A stretch of 64,000 bases of DNA from an uncultured Bacteroidales bacterium (GTDB lineage: Bacteria > Bacteroidota > Bacteroidia > Bacteroidales > P3): positions 1 through 64,000 of the forward strand of contig CAJOIV010000018.1 of assembly GCA_905234665.1 (NCBI GenBank), written 5' to 3'. A model generated the notes under the pieces. That model had not been told where the DNA came from, made no database searches, and saw nothing but the letters and a program-made list of their open reading frames with translations. Both the position numbers and the translations under genes were made by a program. Of this stretch, positions 35,697 to 44,211 are shown in pieces; the stretch's first letter is position 1, and each line of letters begins with the position of its first letter.

Positions 35697-37070
35697 TCAG
35701 AGGAACTGGCGGGCGGTGGCGACGAGTTCTGTGTCGCAAGTGAGCATCTCGGCAATGCGCAGGGCCTCCTGGGGGGCTTCGTCGCTGTCGTCGGCCACGA
35801 GGGAATAGTCGATGAAGCGGTTGATGTTCTGCGCCGTGAGGGGCACGTCGACGAGGTTCTCGACAAATCCCTTGACCCGCAACCGGCGGCAGGGGACCCC
35901 CAGCTGGCTGTAGTGGGTGGTGAGGAGCGTGAGGCAGCGGCTCTCTTGCAGGAGGGTGACGATGGCCTGCACCAGGGCTTTGCCCTCGACGGGGTTGGTG
36001 GTGCGGGCGGGTTCGTCGATGAGTACCAGCAGGCGCTCCTCGCGGCTGCGGCACACCACGTCGCTGATGCGCGTTATCTCGGAGGCGAAGGAGGAGAGGC
36101 CGTTCATCTCGTTCTGCTCGTCGCCGATGCAGAAGACCACATCGTCCACTGGCTCCATAACCGCCTGATAGCATGGTATGGGGAAGCCGAACTGGTACAT
36201 CAACTGGGCGGTGCCGACGCTCTTGAGGAGGACGGTCTTACCCGCCATGTTGGCCCCCGTGACGAGGGTGACGCCCTCGACGAGGTCGATGTCGACAGGC
36301 TGGTAGCGCAGGCCGACGGCTTCGTTGTGCTGTTTCAGGCGCGGATTGACGAGCTGGCGGAGGCTGCGGCGGCCGCCGTCGTGCACGGGAGGCACCAGCT
36401 GCCAGGCCTCGGCCAGTACGGCGCGTGCCAGCGTGAAGTCGATATAAGCCATTTGTTCCAAAGCACTTGAAAGGGCGTCGGCGTAGGGGTGGAGGCGGTC
36501 GCAGAGGCGGGTGACGACCTGCAGCTGTATCTCGTTCTGTTCGACGAGGAGGGAGGCCATCTCCACCTCGTCGGCCTCCTTCATGCGGCGGCGCAGAGGG
36601 GCGAGGCGGATATCGTAACTATCATAGACATAGAATGTAGGAATGCCCGTGCCGTCGGGGTCCAGCAGGCGGAAGACCTCCTGCAGGTCGGGCAGGGGGA
36701 AACGCGCGGCGAGGGCCATCGCCTCCAACGCCTGGCGGGCATGGCCGCAAAGGTGGGCGAAGACCTTGATTTCGAAGAGCTCTACCTCTTCGAGCACCAC
36801 ATGGCTGCGGAGGCTTGAGAGGGAGGTCTGGAGGTCGTGCAGCTGCATGAGCTGGTGGCGCAACTTGTTGGTGGCAAGGGCGTATTCCTCGTTGCCGAGG
36901 ACGGTGCGGAAGGCCTGTACATCCTCCTGCGAGGCATCGATGGCGGCGGCATCGGTGAGGAGCGGCTGCTCCATCATGCGGCGGCGGCCTGCGGAAGACA
37001 TGAACTCCATGCTTTCAGCCACATAGAGCAGTCCAGGGACTTCCTTTGTTTTCTGTTGGAATGTCATCAT
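35697..37070 (-). CDS. kamC: KamC, MutS-like ATPase of the lysine 5,6-aminomutase reactivase
   Basis: 457 residues. The C-terminal 200 residues carry the MutS-type ATPase: Walker A GANMAGKTVLLKSVG, Walker B LLVLIDEPARTTNPVEG, and LLTTHYSQL as the MutS His loop. There is no mismatch-recognition domain; the N-terminal half is helical, as in the short MutS-like proteins of lysine-fermentation clusters. Paired with KamB it is thought to re-activate lysine 5,6-aminomutase by exchanging damaged B12 cofactor. Its start overlaps the KamB stop as ATGA. The identity rests on the KamB neighbour and the fold; a generic MutS2-like protein is the alternative. The aminomutase subunits are not in the window. 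Confidence 0.75.
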   Translation of the reverse strand: MMTFQQKTKEVPGLLYVAESMEFMSSAGRRRMMEQPLLTDAAAIDASQEDVQAFRTVLGNEEYALATNKLRHQLMQLHDLQTSLSSLRSHVVLEEVELFEIKVFAHLCGHARQALEAMALAARFPLPDLQEVFRLLDPDGTGIPTFYVYDSYDIRLAPLRRRMKEADEVEMASLLVEQNEIQLQVVTRLCDRLHPYADALSSALEQMAYIDFTLARAVLAEAWQLVPPVHDGGRRSLRQLVNPRLKQHNEAVGLRYQPVDIDLVEGVTLVTGANMAGKTVLLKSVGTAQLMYQFGFPIPCYQAVMEPVDDVVFCIGDEQNEMNGLSSFASEITRISDVVCRSREERLLVLIDEPARTTNPVEGKALVQAIVTLLQESRCLTLLTTHYSQLGVPCRRLRVKGFVENLVDVPLTAQNINRFIDYSLVADDSDEAPQEALRIAEMLTCDTELVATARQFL

Positions 37071-38074
37071 ATCATCATTACGTCGTAGACGGGGGTTTCT
37101 AATGTGTCGGAGAGCACGCGGCAGGCCTCGGCCGAGTTGAGTCGGTAGCCCTGCGGAGAGGTGGGATTGAAGCAGATAGCCTCCAGGTTGCTGCGCTGCA
37201 GCACCTGCAGACGGCCACCGCGGCGCGTGTATTCGGCATAGGCTTCGGGGGTGATGAAGAGCTTGGTGAAGTCTCTTGCTATCAGGATGATGTCCTTCAC
37301 GTTGGGACGCGCGGCGAGGAACTTGAGCAACCGGTCGCTGACAGCCCCCGAGGCGAAGAGGGTAGTGCCATGGCGGAAGATGTCGCCCTCATGCTTATCG
37401 AGGAGGAAGACGGAGGCGATGCCGAGGTCGTGGGGGAGACCGTCGCTATCGATACCCCATAGTCCTGATTCTATGGTCTGTAGGTTCTCCTTGACGCGGC
37501 TGTCGGCCTCGGGGAGGTTGATGAGGTTGTAGACGAAACGGGTCTTGGAGACCAGTATTCTGAGGTTGGGCGAGACGGCGGCGCCGGTGGCGAGAATCAT
37601 GGCTTCGGTGACGGTGGGGGAGGCGAGGCTGAGGCGCGAGAGGGCGCCGTCGACGACGGTGAGCTCCACGCCGCGGTCGCGGGCCTGGGCGATCTGTTGG
37701 CGCAGGACGGCGGTGGTGGCGGCCCCCGAGAGGAGTATCTTGCCAGGGACAAGGGTCTCGGCGGTCACCAGGCGGCCGAGGGCGGTGCGGCGTTCGTCGA
37801 CAGCCAGGATGCGCGAGACGAGCTGCCGTTTCAGGTAGTGCTGTTCGGAAGTGACGAACTGCATCCCTTCGTAGAGTCGTATTTCGGGCTTCGCCGTGGC
37901 AAAAACGGCGTCCACCTGCTCGCCGTCGACACCGATGGAGGTGACGGCAGTGGAGACATGCAGCTCGTCGAGGCGGCGGAGCAAGTAATTGAGACAAACG
38001 GTCTTGCCCGTGTTTTTCTCCAGTCCCACGATCGACAGGCTGCGGTAGCGGCGTATGTTCTCGACAAAAGGCAT
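37067..38074 (-). CDS. kamB: KamB, lysine 5,6-aminomutase reactivase subunit
   Basis: 335 residues. The start chosen is ATG at 38072-38074, because MPFVENIRRYRSLSIVGLEK is the usual opening and a TATCTTTG promoter box sits just before it. A P-loop is visible (GLEKNTGKT, residues about 17-25) followed by YLLRRLDELHVSTAVTSIG and GVDGEQVDAVF. The downstream SKTRFVYNLINLPEADS region resembles KamB proteins of Porphyromonas and Fusobacterium lysine clusters. It is translationally coupled to kamC and divergent from phosphate butyryltransferase, the penultimate enzyme in butyrate formation from lysine. The biochemical role is inferred from the family. Confidence 0.75.
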   Translation of the reverse strand: MPFVENIRRYRSLSIVGLEKNTGKTVCLNYLLRRLDELHVSTAVTSIGVDGEQVDAVFATAKPEIRLYEGMQFVTSEQHYLKRQLVSRILAVDERRTALGRLVTAETLVPGKILLSGAATTAVLRQQIAQARDRGVELTVVDGALSRLSLASPTVTEAMILATGAAVSPNLRILVSKTRFVYNLINLPEADSRVKENLQTIESGLWGIDSDGLPHDLGIASVFLLDKHEGDIFRHGTTLFASGAVSDRLLKFLAARPNVKDIILIARDFTKLFITPEAYAEYTRRGGRLQVLQRSNLEAICFNPTSPQGYRLNSAEACRVLSDTLETPVYDVMMI

Positions 38075-38082
38075 TGCGGCTG

Positions 38083-38090
38083 CAAAGATA
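38083..38090 (-). promoter_or_regulatory. -7 box of the kamBC promoter
   Basis: TATCTTTG on the minus strand (complement of 38083-38090) fits TAnnTTTG. It lies only 9 nt before the kamB ATG, so the transcript would be almost leaderless. Confidence 0.5.
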
Positions 38091-38259
38091 CAAAGAAAAA
38101 TCGAGAATAGAGGATTGTGCATCGAAAATGAGGGAAAATCTCCCCGAGGTGAAATTTTTTTTTGCATCCCCGCGCAATAAATAAAATAAGCCGGCGTTAA
38201 AGACAGACGTGAATACAAGAGGAATTATTCTTTAACAACAATAAAAAACCTACAGCAAG

Positions 38260-39168
38260 ATGATTACAAAACTTGACGACCTGCTTGAGCTGGTCAAAGC
38301 AAAAGGAAAGAAAAGACTTGTGGCAGCTTATGCCAATGACTCCCACACCATCGGCGCCGTCAGCGCCGCCATCGACCGCGGTATCGTCGAGGCCACCCTG
38401 GTGGGTGACATCGAGACCATGAAGAAGGTCTGCGCCGAAGAGGGCATCGACCCCAACAAGTTCGAGATGATCCAGGAGGCCAACGACGCCAAGGCCGGTG
38501 CCGTGGCCGTGAAGCTCATCAACGAGGGCAAGGGCGACTTCCTGATGAAGGGCCTGCTCTCGACCGACAAGTACATGCGCGCCATCCTCAACAAGGAGAG
38601 CGGCCTCATGCCCGGCAAGAAGAACGACATGCTGACGCACATGGCTGTCATGGAGGTGCCCGCCTACCACAAGCTGCTCGTCTGCTCGGACATGGCCATC
38701 ATCCCCGCCCCCGACTTCAAGCAGAAGACCGCCATCATGAACTTCCTCATCAGCGTCTCGAAGAGCCTGGAGAACCCCAAACCCAAGGTGGCTGTCCTCG
38801 CCGCCACGGAGCAGGTCTCCATCGGTATGCCCGCCTGCGCCGAAGCCGCTTGGCTCGGCATGCAGAGCCAGCGTGGCCAGATTCCCGGCGCCATCGTCGA
38901 CGGTCCTCTGAGCCTCGACTGCGCCATCGACAAGGAGAGCGCCCAGACCAAGAAGCTCACCAGCGAGGTCGCCGGTGATGCCGACTGCCTGCTGTTCCCC
39001 AACATCGAGGCCGGCAACATCTTCTACAAGGCCTGCACCAAGTTCGCCCATGCCGAGCTGGCATGCATGGTGATGGGTGCCCGCGTCCCCTGCGTGCTCA
39101 CCAGCCGCGGCGACAGCGCCAAGACCAAGCTCTACAGCATCGCCTTGGCCGCCCTTCAGTGCAAATAA
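38260..39168 (+). CDS. ptb: phosphate butyryltransferase
   Basis: 302 residues, normal for Ptb. It converts butyryl-CoA and phosphate to butyryl-phosphate and CoA, ahead of butyrate kinase. The phosphotransacylase fold is shown by GDFLMKGLLSTDKYMRAILN, by the conserved LTHMAVMEVPAYHKLL with the following SDMAIIPAPDF, by GPLSLDCAID, and by the C-terminal SRGDSAKTKLYSIALA. These are shared by Ptb and the short Pta-like proteins; the length and the KamBC neighbour favour butyrate over acetate. Codon use is strongly GC-biased, suggesting high expression. Butyrate kinase is not in the window. A rho-independent terminator follows. Confidence 0.85.
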   Translation: MITKLDDLLELVKAKGKKRLVAAYANDSHTIGAVSAAIDRGIVEATLVGDIETMKKVCAEEGIDPNKFEMIQEANDAKAGAVAVKLINEGKGDFLMKGLLSTDKYMRAILNKESGLMPGKKNDMLTHMAVMEVPAYHKLLVCSDMAIIPAPDFKQKTAIMNFLISVSKSLENPKPKVAVLAATEQVSIGMPACAEAAWLGMQSQRGQIPGAIVDGPLSLDCAIDKESAQTKKLTSEVAGDADCLLFPNIEAGNIFYKACTKFAHAELACMVMGARVPCVLTSRGDSAKTKLYSIALAALQCK

Positions 39169-39183
39169 GGTTTTTTCATTCAA

Positions 39184-39217
39184 CCCCCGGGGGACCCAGT
39201 GCCTCTGGGGGCTTTTT
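39184..39217 (+). terminator. rho-independent terminator after ptb
   Basis: CCCAG (39195-39199), a 5-nt loop and CTGGG (39205-39209) form a stem that an outer CCCCC (39184-39188) and GGGGG (39207-39211) can replace. A run of five T follows at 39213-39217. Confidence 0.65.
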
Positions 39218-39234
39218 ATGCTCAGTCAGAAGTT

Positions 39235-39567
39235 ATGGACAACTACTTTGAAGGATTGAAAGGTGTGGCCATCACCATCTGCGACCGTGAGGGCAATATC
39301 CTCGACATGAACGCCCGGTCGGCCGAGGTCAACAGCCACGGCCAGAAAATCATCGGCAACAACCTCTTCAACTGCCACCCGCCACGCGCGGCGGCTATCC
39401 TCAAGGATCTGCTGGACAACGAGAAACTGAACGCCTACACCATCGAGAAGAACGGCGTGAAGAAGCTCATCTACCAGGTGCCCTGGTACGACAACGGCCA
39501 GTTCGGCGGCCTCATCGAAATATCGCTCCCTATCCCCTTCGACATGCCGCACTATGTGCGGGGGTGA
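39235..39567 (+). CDS. small stand-alone PAS-domain protein
   Basis: 110 residues, all one PAS-like fold. It opens MDNYFEGLKGVAITICDREG and NILDMNARSA (PAS core strands and first helix), continues NNLFNCHPPRAAAILKDLL, and ends YTIEKNGVKKLIYQVPWY and GGLIEISLPIPFDMPHYVRG. No output domain is attached. Such single PAS proteins are common in gut anaerobes and probably bind a small ligand or cofactor; the ligand is unknown. The start chosen is ATG at 39235, since the longer read starts inside the ptb terminator. It lies 66 bp after ptb on the same strand. Confidence 0.75.
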   Translation: MDNYFEGLKGVAITICDREGNILDMNARSAEVNSHGQKIIGNNLFNCHPPRAAAILKDLLDNEKLNAYTIEKNGVKKLIYQVPWYDNGQFGGLIEISLPIPFDMPHYVRG

Positions 39568-39662
39568 GAATCTTTAGTTGAGCGTTGGCTCCACTGGCGG
39601 TCGCCGACCTTCGGTTGAGAGTTTTTTGTAACCCCACAAAGAAGAAAGGTCAATATAATAAC

Positions 39663-42203
39663 ATGAAGAAAACGAATATTATAGCCCTTGTTGCATGGAT
39701 GTGCCTGTCGCTGTCGGCGATGGCGCAAGGAACCATCTCGGGGCGGGTGTACGACAGCAAGTCGGGCCAGGCGGTGGAGTATGCCACCGTCGCAGTGTTG
39801 AACCCCAAGGACTCGTCGCTGGTGACAGGGACGGTGTCGGACGAGCGGGGCGCCTTCACCGTGAAGGTGAACAATGGACGCTATATCGTGCGCGTCTCCT
39901 TCATCGGCTATACCCCCTATCTCCATCCGACGGCGGTGGTTGTCAACGAGAAGAACCCCAAGGTGAACCTGGGCAGGATAGAGCTGACCCCCGGCGCGGT
40001 GATGATGGACGAGGTGGTGGTGACCGCCGAACGGACGCTGGTGGAGTACCAGCTGGACAAGCGCGTGGTGAACGTCGACAAGAACCTCGTGGCCGGTGGC
40101 GGCACGGCGACAGAAGTGCTGCAGAATGTGCCCAGCGTGGCCGTGGACAACGACGGCAACGTGACACTGCGCGGCTCGTCGAATGTCAAGGTGCTCATCA
40201 ATGGCCGCCCCTACGAGCTGATGGGCAATGATCTGGAGACCCTCCTGGAGCAGATACCCGCCAGCAGCGTGGAGAGCGTGGAGGTCATCACGAACCCCTC
40301 GGCCAAGTACGACCCCGAGGGCATGAGCGGCATCATCAACATCAAGCTCAAGGAGCAGACCAGCATGGCACAAGGCCTCAACGGCGTGGTATCCCTCAAC
40401 GCGGGAGCCCCGCTGCCATTCCTTTTCCCCGACAATATGCCCCAGTTCATCCCCACGGCAACGGGAAGCATCAACCTGAACTACACCACCGAGAAATACA
40501 ATCTCTTCTTCTCGGCCGACGGCGGCATGCGCCAGCGCGGCCATTACGGCACCTCCTACAGAGAGAGACTGCACGACGGACAGGCCTGGTCGCGCGACAC
40601 GGCCGACCAGTTCGGCATCCGCGGCGGCATGATGGGCAGCATGAAAATCGGCGGCGAGTATTACTTCGACAAGCAGAACAGCCTCCTGCTGTCGTACCAG
40701 CTACGCGGCGGCCAGCGCCTGAGACGCAACTACATGGACTCGCGCGACCTGCTCGACGACGACATCCTGCTGGACTACATCCAGACCGACACCAACAACA
40801 ATAACAATATCAACCACGCCTTCAACCTGAGCTATCGGAAGAAATTCGACGAGCCGGACCGCGAGTTCACCCTCGACGCCACCTACACGTTCCGCCACAT
40901 GCAGGGCAACGGCCGTCAGGAACAGATATATCAGGGCGACGCCCAGTGGGACAACTATTACCTGCGCACCACAGAGACCGAGAACCACCACAAGGCGTTG
41001 AACCTGAAGATGAACTATGTGCACCCTTTCGCCACCACGTGGAAGCTGGAGACGGGCTACGAAGGCCGCATGGACTGGCCCGACCAGAAGGCCCTCTACT
41101 TCCGCACGGAGTATGACAGTCTACATAATTTATATGAGTACCCCGACGAGTCGTCGAACACCCATTTCAACTACAACCAGCAGGTCCACGCGGCCTACGC
41201 CACCGTGGGAGGCAAACTGACTGAGAAACTCTCGGCCCAGGCCGGCCTGCGCGTGGAGTATTCCTACCTGCTGGGCTACGATGTGAACCACCCGCAGACC
41301 GACTCGGTCAAGAAGGACTATTGGGAGCCCTATCCCACGCTGCACCTGTCGTATGAAATCAACAAGGCCAACAGCATGCAGTTGAGCTACAGCCGCCGCG
41401 TGCGCCGTCCCCGTATGTGGGACCTCAACCCCTATATGGAGGTGCGCGAAGGTCAGGAGCTCTCGTTCGGCAACCCCAACCTCGACCCCGAGTTCACCAA
41501 CGCCTTCGAGTTCTCCTATAACCTCTCGCTCGAGAAATGGAACTTCTACACCTGCGCCTACTACCGCCAGACCAACAAGATGATGACGCGCTACGGCTTT
41601 GTGTGGGACAGCGCGAGCCGCGACCGATTCTCGTGGTGGATGCCATACAACGACGAGTATTACGGCTACTGGGCCAGCACGTGGCAGAACCTGAGCCGCG
41701 GCTACAACTATGGTCTGGAGCTGATTGTGGACTGGCAGGTGCTGAAATGGTGGAAACTGAACGTCAGCGTGAACCTCTACGAAAGCACCATAGAGGGAAC
41801 AGACCTGCTGGACAATAAGACCACCTCGGCATTCCAGGCCAGCGGCAAGTTTTCCTCGTTCATGAACCTGCCCAAGGACTGGACCATCCAGCTCTCGGGT
41901 CAGTACTTCGCCCCGTGGCTCGACCTGCAGACGACGATGATGTCGTCGATGTGGGTGGACCTGGCCGTGAAGAAAGATGTGCTGCAGCGCCGCGGCACCA
42001 TCAACCTGCGCATCGGCGATGTCTTTGCCACCGGCGGCTGGGGCCACACGACCCACACCGACCAGCTGAACCGCGTCGTGCGCTCGCGCCGCCTCTCGCC
42101 CACTGTGACCATCGGCTTTACCTATAAGATAAACAACGGACTGAAACAACGCCAGCAACGCGACCAGAGTGATGACGATGAGCAGTCGGAGACCATCTAT
42201 TGA
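39663..42203 (+). CDS. TonB-dependent receptor / outer-membrane beta-barrel protein with CarboxypepD-like N-domain
   Basis: 846 residues. The signal peptide is MKKTNIIALVAWMCLSLSAMAQ (start at 39663). Residues 23-115 are a carboxypeptidase-regulatory-like domain (GTISGRVYDSKSGQAVEYAT). Residues about 120-240 are a plug (LQNVPSVAVDNDGNVTLRGS, VLINGRPYELMG, SVEVITNPSAKYDPEGMSGI). The rest is a barrel of the 'outer membrane beta-barrel family' type, with many alternating aromatic strands and YSRRVRRPRMWDLNPYMEVR, a hallmark of that family. Members import or bind an unidentified ligand; there is no SusD-like partner next to it. The C-terminus is polar (QRQQRDQSDDDEQSE). The next gene overlaps its end by 35 nt. 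Confidence 0.88.
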   Translation: MKKTNIIALVAWMCLSLSAMAQGTISGRVYDSKSGQAVEYATVAVLNPKDSSLVTGTVSDERGAFTVKVNNGRYIVRVSFIGYTPYLHPTAVVVNEKNPKVNLGRIELTPGAVMMDEVVVTAERTLVEYQLDKRVVNVDKNLVAGGGTATEVLQNVPSVAVDNDGNVTLRGSSNVKVLINGRPYELMGNDLETLLEQIPASSVESVEVITNPSAKYDPEGMSGIINIKLKEQTSMAQGLNGVVSLNAGAPLPFLFPDNMPQFIPTATGSINLNYTTEKYNLFFSADGGMRQRGHYGTSYRERLHDGQAWSRDTADQFGIRGGMMGSMKIGGEYYFDKQNSLLLSYQLRGGQRLRRNYMDSRDLLDDDILLDYIQTDTNNNNNINHAFNLSYRKKFDEPDREFTLDATYTFRHMQGNGRQEQIYQGDAQWDNYYLRTTETENHHKALNLKMNYVHPFATTWKLETGYEGRMDWPDQKALYFRTEYDSLHNLYEYPDESSNTHFNYNQQVHAAYATVGGKLTEKLSAQAGLRVEYSYLLGYDVNHPQTDSVKKDYWEPYPTLHLSYEINKANSMQLSYSRRVRRPRMWDLNPYMEVREGQELSFGNPNLDPEFTNAFEFSYNLSLEKWNFYTCAYYRQTNKMMTRYGFVWDSASRDRFSWWMPYNDEYYGYWASTWQNLSRGYNYGLELIVDWQVLKWWKLNVSVNLYESTIEGTDLLDNKTTSAFQASGKFSSFMNLPKDWTIQLSGQYFAPWLDLQTTMMSSMWVDLAVKKDVLQRRGTINLRIGDVFATGGWGHTTHTDQLNRVVRSRRLSPTVTIGFTYKINNGLKQRQQRDQSDDDEQSETIY

Positions 42204-42621
42204 GACCCGCGAAACGGAGGGTCGCCGCGAGGTGCTGGACATCGTCCGGCACCGCTGGGTGGCATTGACCCCCGAGGAATGGGTGCGCCAACAGGTGGTG
42301 CACAGACTGCACTACGAGCTGGGCTACCCATTGGAACTGATGCAGGTGGAGGGCGCCATCACGCTGAACGGCATGACACGGCGTTGCGACATCGTGGTGT
42401 ACGACAGCGAGGTGCACCCCATGATGATTGTGGAGTGCAAACGCGAGGATGTCCCGCTGACGCAGAAGGTGGTCGACCAGGCCTGCCGCTACAACCTGAT
42501 ACTGCAGGTGCCTTACCTGCTGCTGACCAACGGCCGACAGGAGCTCTGCTGCAGGGTGGAAATGACGGAAAAAAGGCTCGTAGGACTGGACAAAGTGCCC
42601 GAATGGCATAAAAAATGTTAA
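42169..42621 (+). CDS. small HsdR N-terminal-like (PD-(D/E)XK) protein
   Basis: 150 residues. The core RRCDIVVYDSEVHPMMIVEC followed by KRE gives the D...E-x-K nuclease motif of the HsdR N-terminal domain. A basic N-terminus and WVRQQVVHRLHYELGYPLEL precede it. There is no helicase, methylase or specificity subunit nearby, so it is not a restriction system as such. Stand-alone copies of this domain are common in Bacteroidales; their role is unknown and may be DNA repair. The start is uncertain among three ATGs (42169, 42172, 42178), all inside the receptor gene. Confidence 0.75.
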   Translation: MMTMSSRRPSIETRETEGRREVLDIVRHRWVALTPEEWVRQQVVHRLHYELGYPLELMQVEGAITLNGMTRRCDIVVYDSEVHPMMIVECKREDVPLTQKVVDQACRYNLILQVPYLLLTNGRQELCCRVEMTEKRLVGLDKVPEWHKKC

Positions 42622-42683
42622 AAAACACCCCTGAGGGGGGTCCGAAATCGTTTTTTTCAGTCTATGCAAGAAACAACACAGGA

Positions 42684-43166
42684 ATGCACGATGCAGACAA
42701 GCAATATCTGGCCGACCATTATTATGATTTCCTCGCGATAGCGCTGAGGATTCTGCAGAGTGAGGAGGACGCCAGAGACGCAGTGCAGGAAGCTTTGGCC
42801 TTGACAATGGCCAGGCCGTGGGTGAACGACGCGTACAGTTATTGCTGCAAGGTGGTGAGGAACCAGTGCTGGGACCGGTTGAAGGAACGATACATTGTGA
42901 GGGAGTCCCAGGAGATAGTGGATGAGACCGACGAACCTGACACTGTGTATGAACGCAGGATAGAACTGCTGAGAAAACTCAAAGGACAGTTGCCACAGGA
43001 GACGGTGCTGTTGCTGGACCTGCACTACGGGCGCGGTCTGACAATCGAAGAGATGGCTGAATCAACTGGGCGGACGCAGACGTGGGTGAGAAAAAAGATT
43101 GTGAAGGCACTCCACCGACTCAGGGCAGAGATATTAAACGAAGAAACAAAACAGAACGAGATATGA
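42684..43166 (+). CDS. ECF-type RNA polymerase sigma factor (second sigma operon)
   Basis: 160 residues from the ATG at 42684, preceded by an AGGA; the open frame extends upstream but only through a hairpin region. Region 2 is at about residues 8-60 (YLADHYYDFLAIALRILQSE, DARDAVQEALALTMARP). Region 4 is at about 105-150 (LPQETVLLLDLHYGRGLTIE, AESTGRTQTWVRKKIVKAL). It heads a five-gene operon in which each stop and next start overlap or nearly touch. Its likely targets are the operon itself or other surface genes; no target promoter can be named. It is not a close copy of the sigma factor at 910-1407. Confidence 0.9.
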   Translation: MHDADKQYLADHYYDFLAIALRILQSEEDARDAVQEALALTMARPWVNDAYSYCCKVVRNQCWDRLKERYIVRESQEIVDETDEPDTVYERRIELLRKLKGQLPQETVLLLDLHYGRGLTIEEMAESTGRTQTWVRKKIVKALHRLRAEILNEETKQNEI

Positions 43167-43717
43167 CTGAATTAGAGACTCTCCTCCGGCAGTATGCCGA
43201 AGGCACCATTAGCCAAGAAGGGCTGCAAAGGCTCAATACCCTCTCGCACCGCGACGAGGTGCTCGCAGGCGCGGCGGCCCGCGCCAACACCTTGCGCCGC
43301 CAGCGCGCGGCACGCATGTCGGTGGCGGCCTCCGTGGCCGTGGTCGTGGCTGTGGTGGTGGCCGTGGCATTGCGTTCGGGCACTCCGGCAGGGCTCCCCG
43401 ATGCCGTGATGGAGGCCGCCCTGACCCCGCAGCCCGCCGTCGTCACACCCGTGGAGACATTGGCCGAGCCGGCTCCTGTGCGCCACAACACCCGTCCGGC
43501 AGTGGCACGCGAGGTGGCCCAGGCCATCCCCGTGGCCGAAAAGAAGGAGGCGGAAGCCGTCGCCACGGCTCTGCAGGAGACCCCGGTACCCGTGCAGGTG
43601 CACGAAGAACCGCCCGCTCCGACACATATCGGCGAGAACTATCCCGAGGTGGCATGCAACAGCGAGTGCTCGCCCGACTCGGTAATCAACGACATTTGGC
43701 GCTTCCTGCGTGTGTAG
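43163..43717 (+). CDS. single-pass membrane protein, probable anti-sigma partner
   Basis: 184 residues; the start overlaps the sigma stop as ATGA. Residues 1-50 are a helical cytosolic part (ELETLLRQYAEGTISQEGLQ) ending in RRQRAARMS. Residues about 51-70 form a TM helix (VAASVAVVVAVVVAVAL). The periplasmic part is Ala/Pro/Glu-rich and low-complexity, ending in a short conserved-looking tail (CSPDSVINDIWRFLRV). It has the topology expected of an anti-sigma factor but no recognised domain. It corresponds in position to the 78-residue protein at 690-926. Confidence 0.65.
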   Translation: MTELETLLRQYAEGTISQEGLQRLNTLSHRDEVLAGAAARANTLRRQRAARMSVAASVAVVVAVVVAVALRSGTPAGLPDAVMEAALTPQPAVVTPVETLAEPAPVRHNTRPAVAREVAQAIPVAEKKEAEAVATALQETPVPVQVHEEPPAPTHIGENYPEVACNSECSPDSVINDIWRFLRV

Positions 43718-43732
43718 CAAGAGAGAGATTAT

Positions 43733-44206
43733 ATGGTAAGGAAATATTTGCTTTTCATAGGTGTCCTGGTCTGGGTGTCGGTTGCCGGCGCCCAGCCGGA
43801 CTTGTATAAGAGGTATGCCCCGCGCACCGACATCAGGGTGGCCAGCGTGACGGGCTTCGTGCTCGACTCGGCAGGCACCACGGCCGACGTGACCCTCCTG
43901 GAAGCCGTGGACGACGCTGGGTGGGACTGGCTCTGCAAGGAGTTCGGCCTCATTGCCCTCAACGACGACCAGCGTCAGCAACTGGCGCAAGGGTGGGAGG
44001 TCTCGATGTTCGCCCAGCGCGACAGGAAAGACCCTTCGAAACCCGCCCCCGTGGTAGACGAGCGCATCGACGTGGCCAACTCGTGCTATGTGGGTGTCTC
44101 CTACCTCTCGCGGACGCTCTATATCTTCTGCTGCACCACGGAGCATGAGTCGGACGTGGTGATTGACTATCTGATAAAGAAAATGCGCAGTTCGATGAAA
44201 CGATAA
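43733..44206 (+). CDS. DUF4252-like secreted protein of the second sigma operon
   Basis: 157 residues. A signal peptide (MVRKYLLFIGVLVWVSVAGA) is cleaved before QPDLYKRY. It shares DVTLLEA..D.GW..LC..F in the middle and SRTLYIF near the end with the protein at 217-693, with a similar length and spacing, so the two are paralogues. The function is unknown. It lies 15 nt after the putative anti-sigma gene and 5 nt before the first T9SS type B protein, which places it as a linker between the regulator and the exported surface proteins. Confidence 0.72.
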   Translation: MVRKYLLFIGVLVWVSVAGAQPDLYKRYAPRTDIRVASVTGFVLDSAGTTADVTLLEAVDDAGWDWLCKEFGLIALNDDQRQQLAQGWEVSMFAQRDRKDPSKPAPVVDERIDVANSCYVGVSYLSRTLYIFCCTTEHESDVVIDYLIKKMRSSMKR

Positions 44207-44211
44207 GGACC

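Noticed and set aside
42622-42683. Terminator between the HsdR-N gene and the second sigma operon
   Set aside because: ACCCC-TGA-GGGG is present but the T-run is about 9 nt away from the stem, so it does not have the form of a rho-independent terminator.
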